In this document: piece by piece, positions 48,704 through 59,643 of the stretch
How the letters are laid out: each line of letters starts with the position of its first letter
Position numbering within the stretch: position 1 is the first letter of the stretch
Assembly (NCBI GenBank): GCA_965153355.1
Contig: OZ231127.1
Span: 16,368,001 to 16,432,000, forward strand
From: Flaccisagitta enflata
Taxonomy: Eukaryota; Chaetognatha; Sagittoidea; Aphragmophora
Direction of reading: 5' to 3'
Length of the DNA: 64,000 bases
Made by a program: the position numbers and the translations under genes
Notes under the pieces: model-generated
The model's database searches: none
Told to the model about the DNA's origin: nothing
Seen by the model: the letters and a program-made list of their open reading frames with translations, nothing else

Positions 48704-48867
48704 GGTCAAACACAGAGACAAAGACAGCAGGGATGCTTCCTTTTTGGCGGAGAAAGAGTGAGAAGCGTTTTCGAGTTCCAAGACGAAAAACTTGACCCAA
48801 GTTTGACCTTTTATCGCTTTTGGGTCACGTTGTTGAGATGCGGCTTTTCCTTGTTGACACTTTCCCC

Positions 48868-49865
48868 CTCCCTGTCATCATTTTGTCCCCCTCAGGATAG
48901 ACTTTGTTTCTTGCCCTTGACATGGTTGCCATCTCTTGTCATCATTTTGTCCCCCTCAGGATAGACTTTGTTTCTTGCCCTTGACATGGTTGCCATCTCT
49001 TGTCATCATTTTGTCCCCCTCAGGATAGACTTTGTGTCTTGCCCTTGACATGGTTGCCATCTCTTGTCATCATTTTGTCCCCCTCAGGATAGACTTTGTT
49101 TCTAGCCTTTGACATGGTTGCCATCTCTTGTCATCATTTTGTCCCCCTCAGGATAGACTTTGTTTCTTGCCCTTGACATGGTTGCCATCTCTTGTCATCA
49201 TTTTGTCCCCCTCAGGATAGACTTTGTTTCTTGCCCTTGACATGGTTGCCATCTCTTGTCATCATTTTGTCCCCCTCAGGATAGACTTTGTGTCTTGCCC
49301 TTGACATGGTTGCCATCTCTTGTCATCATTTTGTCCCCCTCAGGATAGACTTTGTTTCTAGCCTTTGACATGGTTGCCATCTCTTGTCATCATTTTGTCC
49401 CCCTCAGGATAGACTTTGTGTCTTGCCCTTGACATGGTTGCCATCTCTTGTCATCATTTTGTCCTCCTCAGGATAGACTTTGTGTCTGACCCTTGACATG
49501 TTTGCCATCTCTTGTCATCATATTATCCCCCTCAGGATAGACTTTGTGTCTGACCCTTGACATGTTTGCCATCTCTTGTCATCATTTGGTCCCCCTCGGG
49601 AAAAACATTGTGCCTTACCCTTGACATGTTTGCCATCTCTTGTCATCATATTGTCCCCCTCAGGATAGACTTTGTGTCTGACCCTTGACATGTTTGCCAT
49701 CTCTTGTCATCATTTGGTCCCCCTCGGGATAAACATTGTGCCTTACCCTTGACGACATGTTTGCCATCTCTTGTCATGATTTTGTCCCCCTCAGGATAGG
49801 CTTTATGCCTTGTCTTTGACATGTTTGCCATTTCCTGGCATCATTATTTTGTCCCCTTCAGAACC
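48868..49865. repeat. 64-bp satellite array with higher-order units
   Basis: About 15 units of exactly 64 bp. Shared words: CATGGTTGCCATCTCTTGTC, CATTTTGTCCCCCTCAGG, ATAGACTTTGT. Unit marks at 48901, 48965, 49029, 49093 and so on to 49733. Not divisible by three, so not coding. A stray unit lies at 50268-50345. Confidence 0.95.
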
Positions 49866-50267
49866 AATTCTCACGAAGATGTTCTATGCCACTTGTGTCC
49901 CACACTTAACATATGTGTCAGATGTAATACACTACTCTTCCGGTAAGAGGCACCCTTTGCCTTTAAATGTAGCATTGAATGATTGCATTCGGCGAATTTT
50001 TACGTTTTTTAGGTGGGAGAGCGTGTACGGTACTTACGCCTCTCATTTGGTTATCAATCTCTGGTTGAAAATTTTGAAAACCTTTTGCGTATATTTCTGA
50101 AGCAACTGTCATTGTTAGGCAATTCCACCCTAGAATACTTACAAAAGTTGCATGAGCAAAGATGATCTGAACGACTAATCTTTTTTTTTTTCAGCCTTTT
50201 CTTTTCTTAAGTAGTCAGTAGAACATTGTTGTGAACTCTGTCGCTTAAGACAAATAATAGACATTAT
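49866..50267. other. Non-coding, no recognised feature
   Basis: Unique sequence between the array and its stray unit. Confidence 0.4.
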
Positions 50268-50361
50268 AGGCTTTATGCCATACCCATGACATTTTTGCCA
50301 TTTCCTGGCATCATTTTGTCCTCCCCAGGATAGGCTTTGTGCATTGTCCTTTCTATATTGT

Positions 50362-50546
<185 letters not shown>

Positions 50547-50741
50547 ACATGCAGTGCCATTGGGGTTTTTGACAGTCCTCCTTTCTCTGACAAAATCGAT
50601 TTTGTCATCGTTCTTTTCTGGTTCTGGCATTCTCAGTTTGTTGTTTTCTGACTTTTCTTTCCTTCTTAGAAAGAAGGCTTCCTATTCCCGCCTATCACTT
50701 TCTTGCTATTACATCTTCTCCATCATTACCATTCTCCTAAT

Positions 50742-53010
50742 CAGGCCTGTATATAGTTGCAGGGGGGAGGAAATAAAATAAAAGGATTTGGAAATGGGAA
50801 AGGAAATCAAAGGGTGGAAATATGAAACGACAAAAGATAAAAATATTTTACATTTTTTGCATTACTAAAATATAGTTTCTAAGTACTACAAAACTATCAT
50901 ATACAATTCAAACCAATATATTACTATTTAGGGGGTATATGGGAAGAAAATCAAATGGTATTTGACCTGGTATATCGTCCCTGATTTTGGCCATGGTAAT
51001 TAACAGTCCTTTAACGCCGTTAATTAACACTGTATAGGTACTAGGAAATTAACTGAGAAAAACGTTTTTTCATTTTTGAGAAATTCACTGAAAATTAGTG
51101 CTAAAGGTTGTTTATCAGGTACCTATATGGGTACCTATATGCTGTTAATTAACATGCTATTTTTGATGTTAATTAACACCCCATTTCATGCATTAATTAA
51201 CAAAAAAAAATATAGATTATTAACAAATTGTTAGAAATATACAATTTTTTTGCGTTGATTAACGGGTGAAATATGGTGTTAATTAACATTAAAAACAGTG
51301 TATTAATTAACACAGAAAAAATATAGATTATTAACAATTTGATCAGGTACCTAAATGCTGTTAATTAACATGCTGTTTTTTATGTCAATTAACGCCACAT
51401 TTCATACATTAATTAACACACAAAAAAATATAGATTATCAAAAAATTGTTGAAAATATATCAGTTTTTTGTGTTAAATAATGGGTGAAATGTGGTGTTAT
51501 TTAACATCAAAAACAGTGTGTTGATTAACACTGAAAAAAAATATATTATTAAAAAATTGATCAGGTACCTATATGCTATTAATTAACATGCTGTTTTTGA
51601 TGTTAATTAACACCATATTTAATGCAATAATTAACACAAAAAACATCAATTATTAACAATTTTTTGGTGGTAATAAATGGGTACAATGTGGTGTTTTTTT
51701 ATATCAAAAACAGCGTGTCAGTTAACACAGGAAAATATAGATTGTTAACAAATTGATCAGGTACCTATATGCTGTTGATTAACATGCTGTTTTGATGTTA
51801 ATTAACACCACATTTCATGCAATAATATAAAAAACTATAGATTGTTAACAAACTTTAAAATTTATAATTTTTTAGTGTTAATTAACAAGTGAAATATGGT
51901 GTTAATTATCATCAAAAACAGTGTGTGAATTAACACAGAAAAAATATAGATTATTAAAAAGTTGATCAAGTACCCCTATGATGTCAATCAACATGCTTTT
52001 ATGATGTTAATTAACACACATTTTACCCGTTAATTAACATAAAAAAAATATAGAATAACAACAAATTTTTAAAGACATAAAATTTTTTGGTGTTATTTAA
52101 TGGGTGAAATGTGGTGTTAATTAACGCCAAAAACATCCTGTTAATTAACACAGAAAATATATAGATTATTAACAAATTGATCATTGTTAATTAACACCAA
52201 ATTTCATGCGTTAATTAACACCAAAAAATATTGATAATTAAAAAATTGTTAAAGATCTATAATTATTTGGTGTTAGTTAACGGATGAAATGTGGTGTTAA
52301 TTAACATCAAAAACAGTGTGTTAAGTAACACAGAAAAATACAAATCATTAATAAATTGATCAGGTACCTCTATGCTGTTAATTAACATGCTGTTATTAAT
52401 GTTGATTAACACCACATTTTACCTGTTAATTAACAGAAAAAAATTGTATGTCTTTAACAATTTGTTATTAATCTATATTTTTTTGTGTTAATTAACGGGT
52501 GAAATATGTTGTTAATTAACATCAAAAACAGCATGTTAATTAACTGCATATAGGTACCTGATAATTAACAATAACATTTTGCACATATTTTCAGTAAATT
52601 TCTCAGAAATAAAGAAATGTTTTTCTTTGTTAATTTTCAGCAAATTTTGGTGTTAATTAACATCTTATAGGTACCTGTTAATTAACAACAAAAACTGATC
52701 TATTTAATGATTTTTTTTATTTTTGACATGTTAGAAATAGGCAATTTTACCCTGTTGATTAACTGGTACCTATATACTGTTAATTAACGTCTGTTTTTCT
52801 TGTGTTAATTAACAGCATAAAAACTACCGTTAATTAATGGTACTTTTTTGCCTTTTATTAACAATTTTGTTAATTAGAGGCGTTAATGTGCCGTTAATTA
52901 ACGCAGGGTAAATTGCTCACGATATATCTCTATTTGACCCCGTGGTGAAGAAAATATAAGAACCAGGGGGGTGGGGGAAATCAAAGGTCGTGCAACTGTA
53001 TACACCCCTG
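50742..53010. mobile_element. H-type element H2, 2269 bp, with a TTAATTAA-rich interior
   Basis: The termini are CAGGCCTGTATATAGTTGCA and TGCAACTGTATACACCCCTG. Internal blocks near 50775-50960 match H1 in inverse orientation (GGAAATCAAAGGG, GGTTTGAA.TGT, GGGAAGAAAATC). A ~1.9-kb array of GTTAATTAAC palindromes fills the interior. No clean 8-bp duplication is visible (CTCCTAAT against AATCTCCC). No protein is encoded. Confidence 0.72.
50995..52905. repeat. Palindromic satellite array of GTTAATTAAC units
   Basis: I count about 30 TTAATTAA sites. The approximate 200-bp unit is itself an inverted repeat. One half reads ATGCTGTTTTTGATG-TTAATTAA-CACCACATTTCATGC; the other half is its complement. 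TCAGGTACCTATATG marks the unit joints. Units are diverged and unequal. Confidence 0.85.
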
Positions 53011-53020
53011 AATCTCCCTC

Positions 53021-53640
53021 TAACACATGCGCCACATTTAGGCGGAAAATGATCTACTGAGTGAGGATTGAGTCTTATTATCCTCATCAAAAGCAAAAGA
53101 AAACTTCCACAATTGAATGGAGAAAGTATATTACCTAAATTAAGGTCACCATAGGCGTGAACAATGACATAAAGATGTCCTATGAATGTAAGAAGTAGTG
53201 TTATGTATTTAATCCCGCATGAGCTACATCTAAAAAACTGAAATTCAGCATTTATTCATTCCTTGTCTGTTCATCGAGTTTTGCGCTTTTTAGGGGCAAA
53301 AAACTGTGCAACAGTCGATCCAATTACTTTAAAATACTTATGTGCATGATTGTCAGTCAGTTTTGGTCACTCTCTGTTGCTTAAGGTTCTGTAAAAGTCT
53401 TTTTAACATGATCGATTTCAATTGATTTCAAAGCGGGAAAAATCTGCAACATTTTGCTATTGAAATTTCTACATCTTGGCTGAAATACCCCATTTATGAA
53501 CTGAATTATGAATAAATCATAACACTAAATGAAAATTCTACTAAGAAACTACCTCCAGTTCAAATTTCATACTACTGGAGTAATACTTACTATGGTAACT
53601 ATGTTCCCACATTTTCCGCCTAAATGTGGCGCATGTGTTA
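53021..53640. mobile_element. 620-bp element with 31-bp perfect TIRs
   Basis: The first 31 bp (53021-53051) and last 31 bp (53610-53640) are perfect inverted copies beginning TAACACATGCGCCACATTT. The interior is AT-rich with no reading frame of note. No matching flanking duplication was found. It lies 10 bp after the H-type element at 50742-53010. Confidence 0.7.
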
Positions 53641-53769
53641 ACCGTTCGTCTTATACCATAGTCTTCTATCCGTCTGTCGTGGTGTGTGTCTGTCTGTCTG
53701 TCTCGCTGATTGTCGTTTTTTTGTTTGTTTTTGTTTTGTTTTTGTTTTTGTTTTTTGTCTTTCTGACTT

Positions 53770-53900
<131 letters not shown>

Positions 53901-54062
53901 TTCAGCGCGTACGCGCCTTCATTTCAATTACCATACTCATCCATTTTATTATAACTCTGATGAGGACATTTTATGAAACCCTCTGGCCACATTCGGTCTG
54001 TGAGATTATCATATCATTGAGTCATCAATCAACATACATGAATAGTTGAGGTGAGAGTAAGA

Positions 54063-54500
<438 letters not shown>

Positions 54501-54975
54501 GTCTATGCGTGTCTCTGTGTTTTTGTGTTTTTGTGTGCTGATGTCTATGTCTTTGAGAGCCCTTCCTTCGCGCATTCATATGTGCGTTCCCGTCTTTTTC
54601 TTAGTGGCCTTTGCCAAACTCGCCTCATTGTGTGATGACAACTTTATTATTCTTGTCAGAGATCAGATCGCGTGTTGTCCCACATCTTCGCATCGAAAAT
54701 TTGATGTGGAACTCACTTTTTTTTTTCTAAACAGTTTCTTTTACTTGGACTTGGATTTGGTGTAGAAGGGAGTTGGGGATGAGATGCGGCTAAATGGACC
54801 GATAATCAATCATTTGAAACAGATAGATGATTTTTTTTTCTTCATCAAAACTTCGGTTTTTACTAATTCAACGAAACATTCTGGCCCATTAACTTTTTGC
54901 CTTTTGTATCATTCAAAGTACGAATTGCCGCGTGAACCGGCTTAACCAGTAATCGTGTCCTTTAATCATATTTTT
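54501..54975. other. Unique non-coding sequence
   Basis: No gene or repeat recognised. Confidence 0.4.
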
Positions 54976-55693
54976 AGTCGCGTGCTACGCGACTCCACAC
55001 CCCGCTTTTTCTGTCCGTCGGTCAATCGGTTGGTCGGTCCCCTTTTTGGGCAGCGGCCCCGAAGGAGTCGATGACCTATGCTTTCACATCTATGGAGAAT
55101 TTTTTCCTCCTTCTCCTCCTTCGTAACCCCCCCCCCCCCATCTAACTCAGATCCTAGCCTCAAGGCTGGGATTTGGGCCTCAAGGCTTGGATTGGGCCTC
55201 AAGGCTTCCCAGCCTTGAGGCCCAAATCCCAGCCTTGAGGTCAAAATCCCAGCCTTGAGGCCCAAATCCCAGTCTTCAGGCCCAAATCCCAGCCTCGAGG
55301 CCCAAATCCCATCCTTGAGGCCCATATCCCAGCCTTGCGGTCTAATTCCAGTCTTGAGGCCCAAATCTCAGCCTCAAGGCCCAAATTCCACCCTAGATTT
55401 GGGCCTCAAGGCCAGGATTTGGGCCTAAAGGCTGGGATTTGGACCTCAAGTCTAGGATTTGGGCCTTGAGGCTAAGATCTGAGTCAGAGGGGAGGGGGAC
55501 GGAGGAGGGGAATAAAGAGGAAAAAAATTCCCCATATGTGTGAAAGCATAGGTCATCGACCCCTTGAGGGCCGCTGCCCTGCTTTACCCTCGTTTTGAGC
55601 TCACTGCTCTTGCCCAAATGCCCCAGTGACCTCCTCTATCACTGGCCCTGCCCACCCGCACGCGACTAGGGTAGCCGTGTATCCGGCCTTATT
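54976..55693 (-). mobile_element. HE-1 element containing a nested HE-6b
   Basis: Hairpin AGTCGCGTGCTACGCGACT and GGTTGGTCGGTCCCCTTTTT at the left. CGTTTTGAGCTCACTGCTC, CACGCGACTAGGGTAGCCG and the 5' end CCGGCCTTATT at the right. Without the insert it matches 8413-8611. Confidence 0.85.
55044..55582. mobile_element. HE-6b foldback nested in the T-run of HE-1
   Basis: Arms GGGCAGCGGCCCCGAAGGAG...GACCTATGCTTTCAC (55046-55087) and the complement (55543-55580). The interior minisatellite CTTGAGGCCCAAATCCCAGC inverts at about 55205 and 55395. It lacks the GGTCAGCGG 5' extension. Confidence 0.8.
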
Positions 55694-55732
55694 GATTTTC
55701 ACTTGGCCTCCTTTTTGCTCAAATAAGAAAAT

Positions 55733-55918
55733 ACAAGGCTTAGTAGGCCAACGATGAATGTTTTATGAGTGAACAGTGTTTATGAATCAATGAACGAATG
55801 AGTGAGAGACTGGACTGGTGTTGCTTAAGCTTGATGAAAGAGTCTCGCATTTTACGATTTAATCATTTGTGTGACAGACCGACCAATGAACTGACACAGC
55901 CCCTCAATATGAGAGTCA
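55733..55918 (+). mobile_element. HE-4-like element, decayed
   Basis: ACAAGGCTTAGTAGGCCAACG, AATGAACGAATGAGTGAG, GACAGACCGACCAATGAAC, ACACAGCCCCTC; hairpin lost. Confidence 0.5.
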
Positions 55919-55929
55919 GAGAGACACGG

Positions 55930-56072
<143 letters not shown>

Positions 56073-56074
56073 TT

Positions 56075-56888
56075 GAATGAATGAAAAGACATTTATTGCA
56101 AATGAAAGAAAGCACGGAATGCCATCAAGCAAATACAAAAGGGCGATATGGATTCGATACAAAGTGATACAGGGTCATCCACCTGAGTTGTCGGATTCTG
56201 TTAAGCTTTTACTCTCTGATGCCAAGAGATATGGATTTGAAATTGATCAAGTCTTAAAGAGTATAGATTGACATTTTTTGTATAAAAATTTCAGCCATTT
56301 TCGTCAAGTAGTTTGTCTTTAACATGGATTTGAACATAAAGCTTTTATTTCTGGACTGAGCAGATTTTCCAGGAATCGTGTAAGTTAACAACCCGATTAG
56401 TTTTTGAATCTTTTTAGTAATCAATCCAAAACAGGCTTGAATCAGTGACGATATTAAAGTATTTCAATATATTTGTCAGTTTATCTTTCATTTGAGATTA
56501 ATTTTCTCTCTATGTCATGAATAGTAAAAAAAATGAAAATGAATGCAAGCAGAATTCAGAATTTCTGATGGACAATCTGTAAAATGGTAAAATACTTGTG
56601 TCACTTCAAACTTATGTAAAAGACAAACTACTTGACCAAAATGGCTGAAATTTTTATACAAAAAATGTCAATCTATACTCTTTAAGGCATGATCAATTTC
56701 AAATCCATGCCTCTTGGCATCAGAGAGAAAAAGCTTAACAGAATCCGACAACTCAGGTGGATGACCCTGTACAAATCCCTTCCCCCCGTAACATACAACA
56801 ATTAGGAAGCTCGGAGCTAGTTACATAAACACCCCATTGAGGTACGTAGTCAGATTAGGTACAGAGCAATTCTGATAATGAATAGATA
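56075..56888 (-). mobile_element. Second copy of the retroelement 3' end, interrupted by a MITE
   Basis: The segments 56085-56167 and 56770-56800 align in order to 59205-59290. They share the GCATTTATTG-like end, an AAAGGGCGATATGGATT-like block and an ATCCCTTCCCCCC block. Between them sits a 600-bp inverted-repeat element. This copy ends in a short (ATTC)n tail next to (CA)n rather than (TTC)n. It contains no coding sequence and stops where the HE-7 copy begins. Confidence 0.75.
56170..56769. mobile_element. 600-bp palindromic MITE, Tc1/mariner-like (TA target)
   Basis: The termini are CAGGGTCATCCACCTGAGTT and its complement. The two ~150-bp inverted arms (56170-56322 and about 56620-56769) are nearly identical. 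TA lies on both sides (56168-56169, 56770-56771). Removing the element and one TA restores a sequence matching the related retroelement 3' UTR at 59.25 kb, so the borders are well supported. There is no transposase frame. TA target and CAG start fit a non-autonomous Tc1/mariner element; the family name is inference. Confidence 0.85.
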
Positions 56889-58248
56889 TACCAGTAATGG
56901 CGGCTGTCGCCGTGAGGAAAAAAGGCGTAAGCGATGGTCACTTTTGACCAAGCTTCTGTTTTCAGTCACTGCAAATCTTTTTTAGTATTAGATCAAATCA
57001 AGAGCAATTGTATGTATTGATTGCACTGAAAATCAGAGAAAAAAAAGACTGAGCCAAATGAGCTAGATAAGCTAAAATGCTCAAAATCACTCAACCAAAC
57101 ATTCAGGTATGCTCACTGACATGCTTAATTTTATTTACATGCTCCCATCATAACATTTATTTATCCCATAAAAAATCAGAAGAAAAAAACTGAGCTAAAT
57201 GAGCTAAGTGAGCTAAAATGCTTAAAAACACAGATGAGCAGTTATGCTCACTGATATGGTTTTTTATATTTGGTTTCTTAAACATGTATTGAAATATTTA
57301 TTTATTTATCGCATTTAAAATAAAACAAGGTCAACAAACCTTAGTCGCGTGGTAATAAAGGTAATCAAGGTAATAAAGGTAATAAAGGTAATAAAGGTAA
57401 TAAAGGTAATAAAGGTAATAAAGGTGATAAAGGTAATAAAGGTAATAAAGGTAAAAAAAGTAATAAAGGTAATTAAGGTAATAAAAGTAAAGGTAATAAA
57501 GGTAAAGGTAATAAAGGTAAAGGTATCTTAAGTACCCTAGAGTACCGTTAAGTACCCTAAACGACCCTAAAGTACCTAAAGTACCCTAGGGTACTCTTAA
57601 GTACCTAATGTAACCTAAAGTACCCTAAAGAACCCTTATGTACCTTAAAGTACCCAAAGGTACCTAAAGTACCCAAAAATACCTAAAGTACCCTAAGGTA
57701 CCTTAAGTACCCTAAAGTACCCTAAAGTATCTTTAAGTACTCAGAGTACCCTTAAGTACCTTTAAAATGAAGAATCACGCTATATTTCAAAAATGTGACG
57801 GACAGACCGACCGACAGACCGACCGACCGACCGACCGACCGACCGACCGACATAGCGGCTTCTAGAGTCGCGTTCACGCGACTAAAAAGAAACTGAGCTA
57901 AATGAACTAAATGAGCTAGAATCCGCCAAAACACCCTCACATATGAGCAGCTATGCTCATAAACATGTTTTCTTGTATTTGCATGCTCAAACAAACATAA
58001 ATACACTCCTTTTTTGATAGTACTCAAAATTATAAAAAATCAAAAAAATCATAATGCGAAAAATATTTGTTGTAGAGCATTCTGCTTGGCGCCAAATGAA
58101 AAAAAAATATTAACTTTACTTACCATTTCAATTTCATTGGAGGGCTCATTTGGTTGGTGGAGATTCCTAACTTTCTAATAAGAAAACGAAAACCCTGTTT
58201 TTCTCTAATATGTCAAAAAGTCGAGGACTGACTTCGACTTTTTTCCCG
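56889..58248 (+). mobile_element. HE-7 element containing a nested HE-1
   Basis: 5' TACCAGTAATGG, GGCGGCTGTCGCC, GGAAAAAAGGCGTAAGC. 3' GTCGAGGACTGACTTCGAC then TTTTTTCCCG. Interior units GAGCTAAATGAGCT and TGCTCACTGACATG as in the 9.3-kb copy. A 560-bp HE-1 interrupts it. Confidence 0.82.
57324..57883 (+). mobile_element. HE-1-ended element (560 bp) with a novel interior
   Basis: 5' AACAAGGTCAACAAACC with AGTCGCGTGG at 57343. The interior is a GGTAATAAA array (57352-57530) and a GTACCCTAAA array (57535-57765). Then (GACC)n, GGCTTCTAGAGTCGCG and the hairpin AGTCGCGTTCACGCGACT (57866-57883), AAAAAG. Both flanks rejoin to the HE-7 sequence. Confidence 0.82.
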
Positions 58249-58284
58249 ATAAATATGAAACATCAAGCGTTGATGCGATTTTCA

Positions 58285-58340
<56 letters not shown>
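58285..58340. repeat. (GA)n microsatellite
   Basis: About 27 GA units followed by GACAGGCAGACA. Confidence 0.95.
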
Positions 58341-58346
<6 letters not shown>

Positions 58347-58591
58347 CAGAGAGACAGGCAGACAGAGAGACAGGCAGACAGGCAGAAACAGGGCATTTAC
58401 GATGTATGTAGTTTGTCAGCAGTAGTCGTGAACCCAAGATATATCAATAGACCAAGGGGCTGTTTACCGTGGGACTCAGCTCCATCAGTCCCCGACCCAT
58501 GTAAGCAATGTGAATAGACCAAACATAAAGGGGGGGGAGAACGGCTAAGAATGGAAATAGCAGGAGGCTTGAGTCGATTGTTAATGGTCCC

Positions 58592-58592
<1 letters not shown>

Positions 58593-58682
<90 letters not shown>
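58593..58682. repeat. (GA)n microsatellite
   Basis: About 45 GA units. Confidence 0.95.
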
Positions 58683-58684
<2 letters not shown>

Positions 58685-59083
58685 AGACTTACAGACCGAC
58701 GGACAACCATGATTATGATCTGAAAAATTTGATTCTAATGTCCTCTTTCGTGTGTATAGAAATGTGATTTTAAGAAGTATTTCTATCTACATTTGTGACA
58801 AACAGTGAATGAATAGTCGCTTTTCGCGGAAAAATAGACAAATGCACCTGTTCTTCCTCATGTTGACGGAAATATTTCAGACACAAGTTTCTGTTGAAGA
58901 TGATCGGCGGCGGGAGTGATCAACATCGATCAATCCTACTTCGTAGTTCTGATTGAGTGGGTGAAAAGAAAGACGGAGTCAATTGATTCTTTCCAATTCC
59001 ACGACAATGACGGCGACCTTTCGGTGCCCAAGTATTTGGTTGTCGCTCTCGTGTCCTTTCGCTTGTCAATGAATTCCTCTTCT
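58683..59083. other. Non-coding, no recognised feature
   Basis: Unique sequence. Confidence 0.4.
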
Positions 59084-59188
59084 TGTTCTTCCTCTTCTTC
59101 TTCTTCTTCTTCTTCTTCTTCTTCTTCTTCTTCTTCTTCTTCTTCTTCTTCTTCTTCTTCTTCTTCTTCTTCTTCTTCTTCTTCTGCT
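59084..59188. repeat. (TTC)n microsatellite flanking the retroelement 3' end
   Basis: About 100 bp of TTC. It abuts the A-rich tail of the retroelement; the same motif is found at the other end of the element (60881-61011). Confidence 0.95.
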
Positions 59189-59328
59189 TCTTCTTTTTTA
59201 GATTAGATGGGCATTTATTGTACAAACATGCACAAAGGGACGATATGGATTAAACAAAAAGTCCAATCCCTTCCCCCCAAAACAATTAACGACATTTGTA
59301 GTAAAGTACAGTTCAAAACTAGACTACA

Positions 59329-59430
<102 letters not shown>

Positions 59431-59643
59431 ATAAAAGATAACAATAGTAGTCGCAAAGGACAGATTTACATGTCGGTATTTAGTCATTCAATAAGTCGAG
59501 TATTCTTTTTTATCATTGCAGTTATGCAATGAATAAAGTTAAAGCGAGTCAATTGTAATAAATAATTATGCGATAGACATTGTTCATAGTATTCCTCAGA
59601 GAAAAAAGGGACAATAATAACATGTCATACATGCCTATCATGA

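Noticed and set aside
49518-49831. Repeat-protein-like minus frames (MANMS..., TRDGKH...) in the 64-bp array
   Set aside because: 64 is not divisible by three; the frame shifts every unit and stops occur.
48868-49865. CRISPR-like regular array
   Set aside because: Units are contiguous 64-bp tandem repeats with no unique spacers, in an animal genome.
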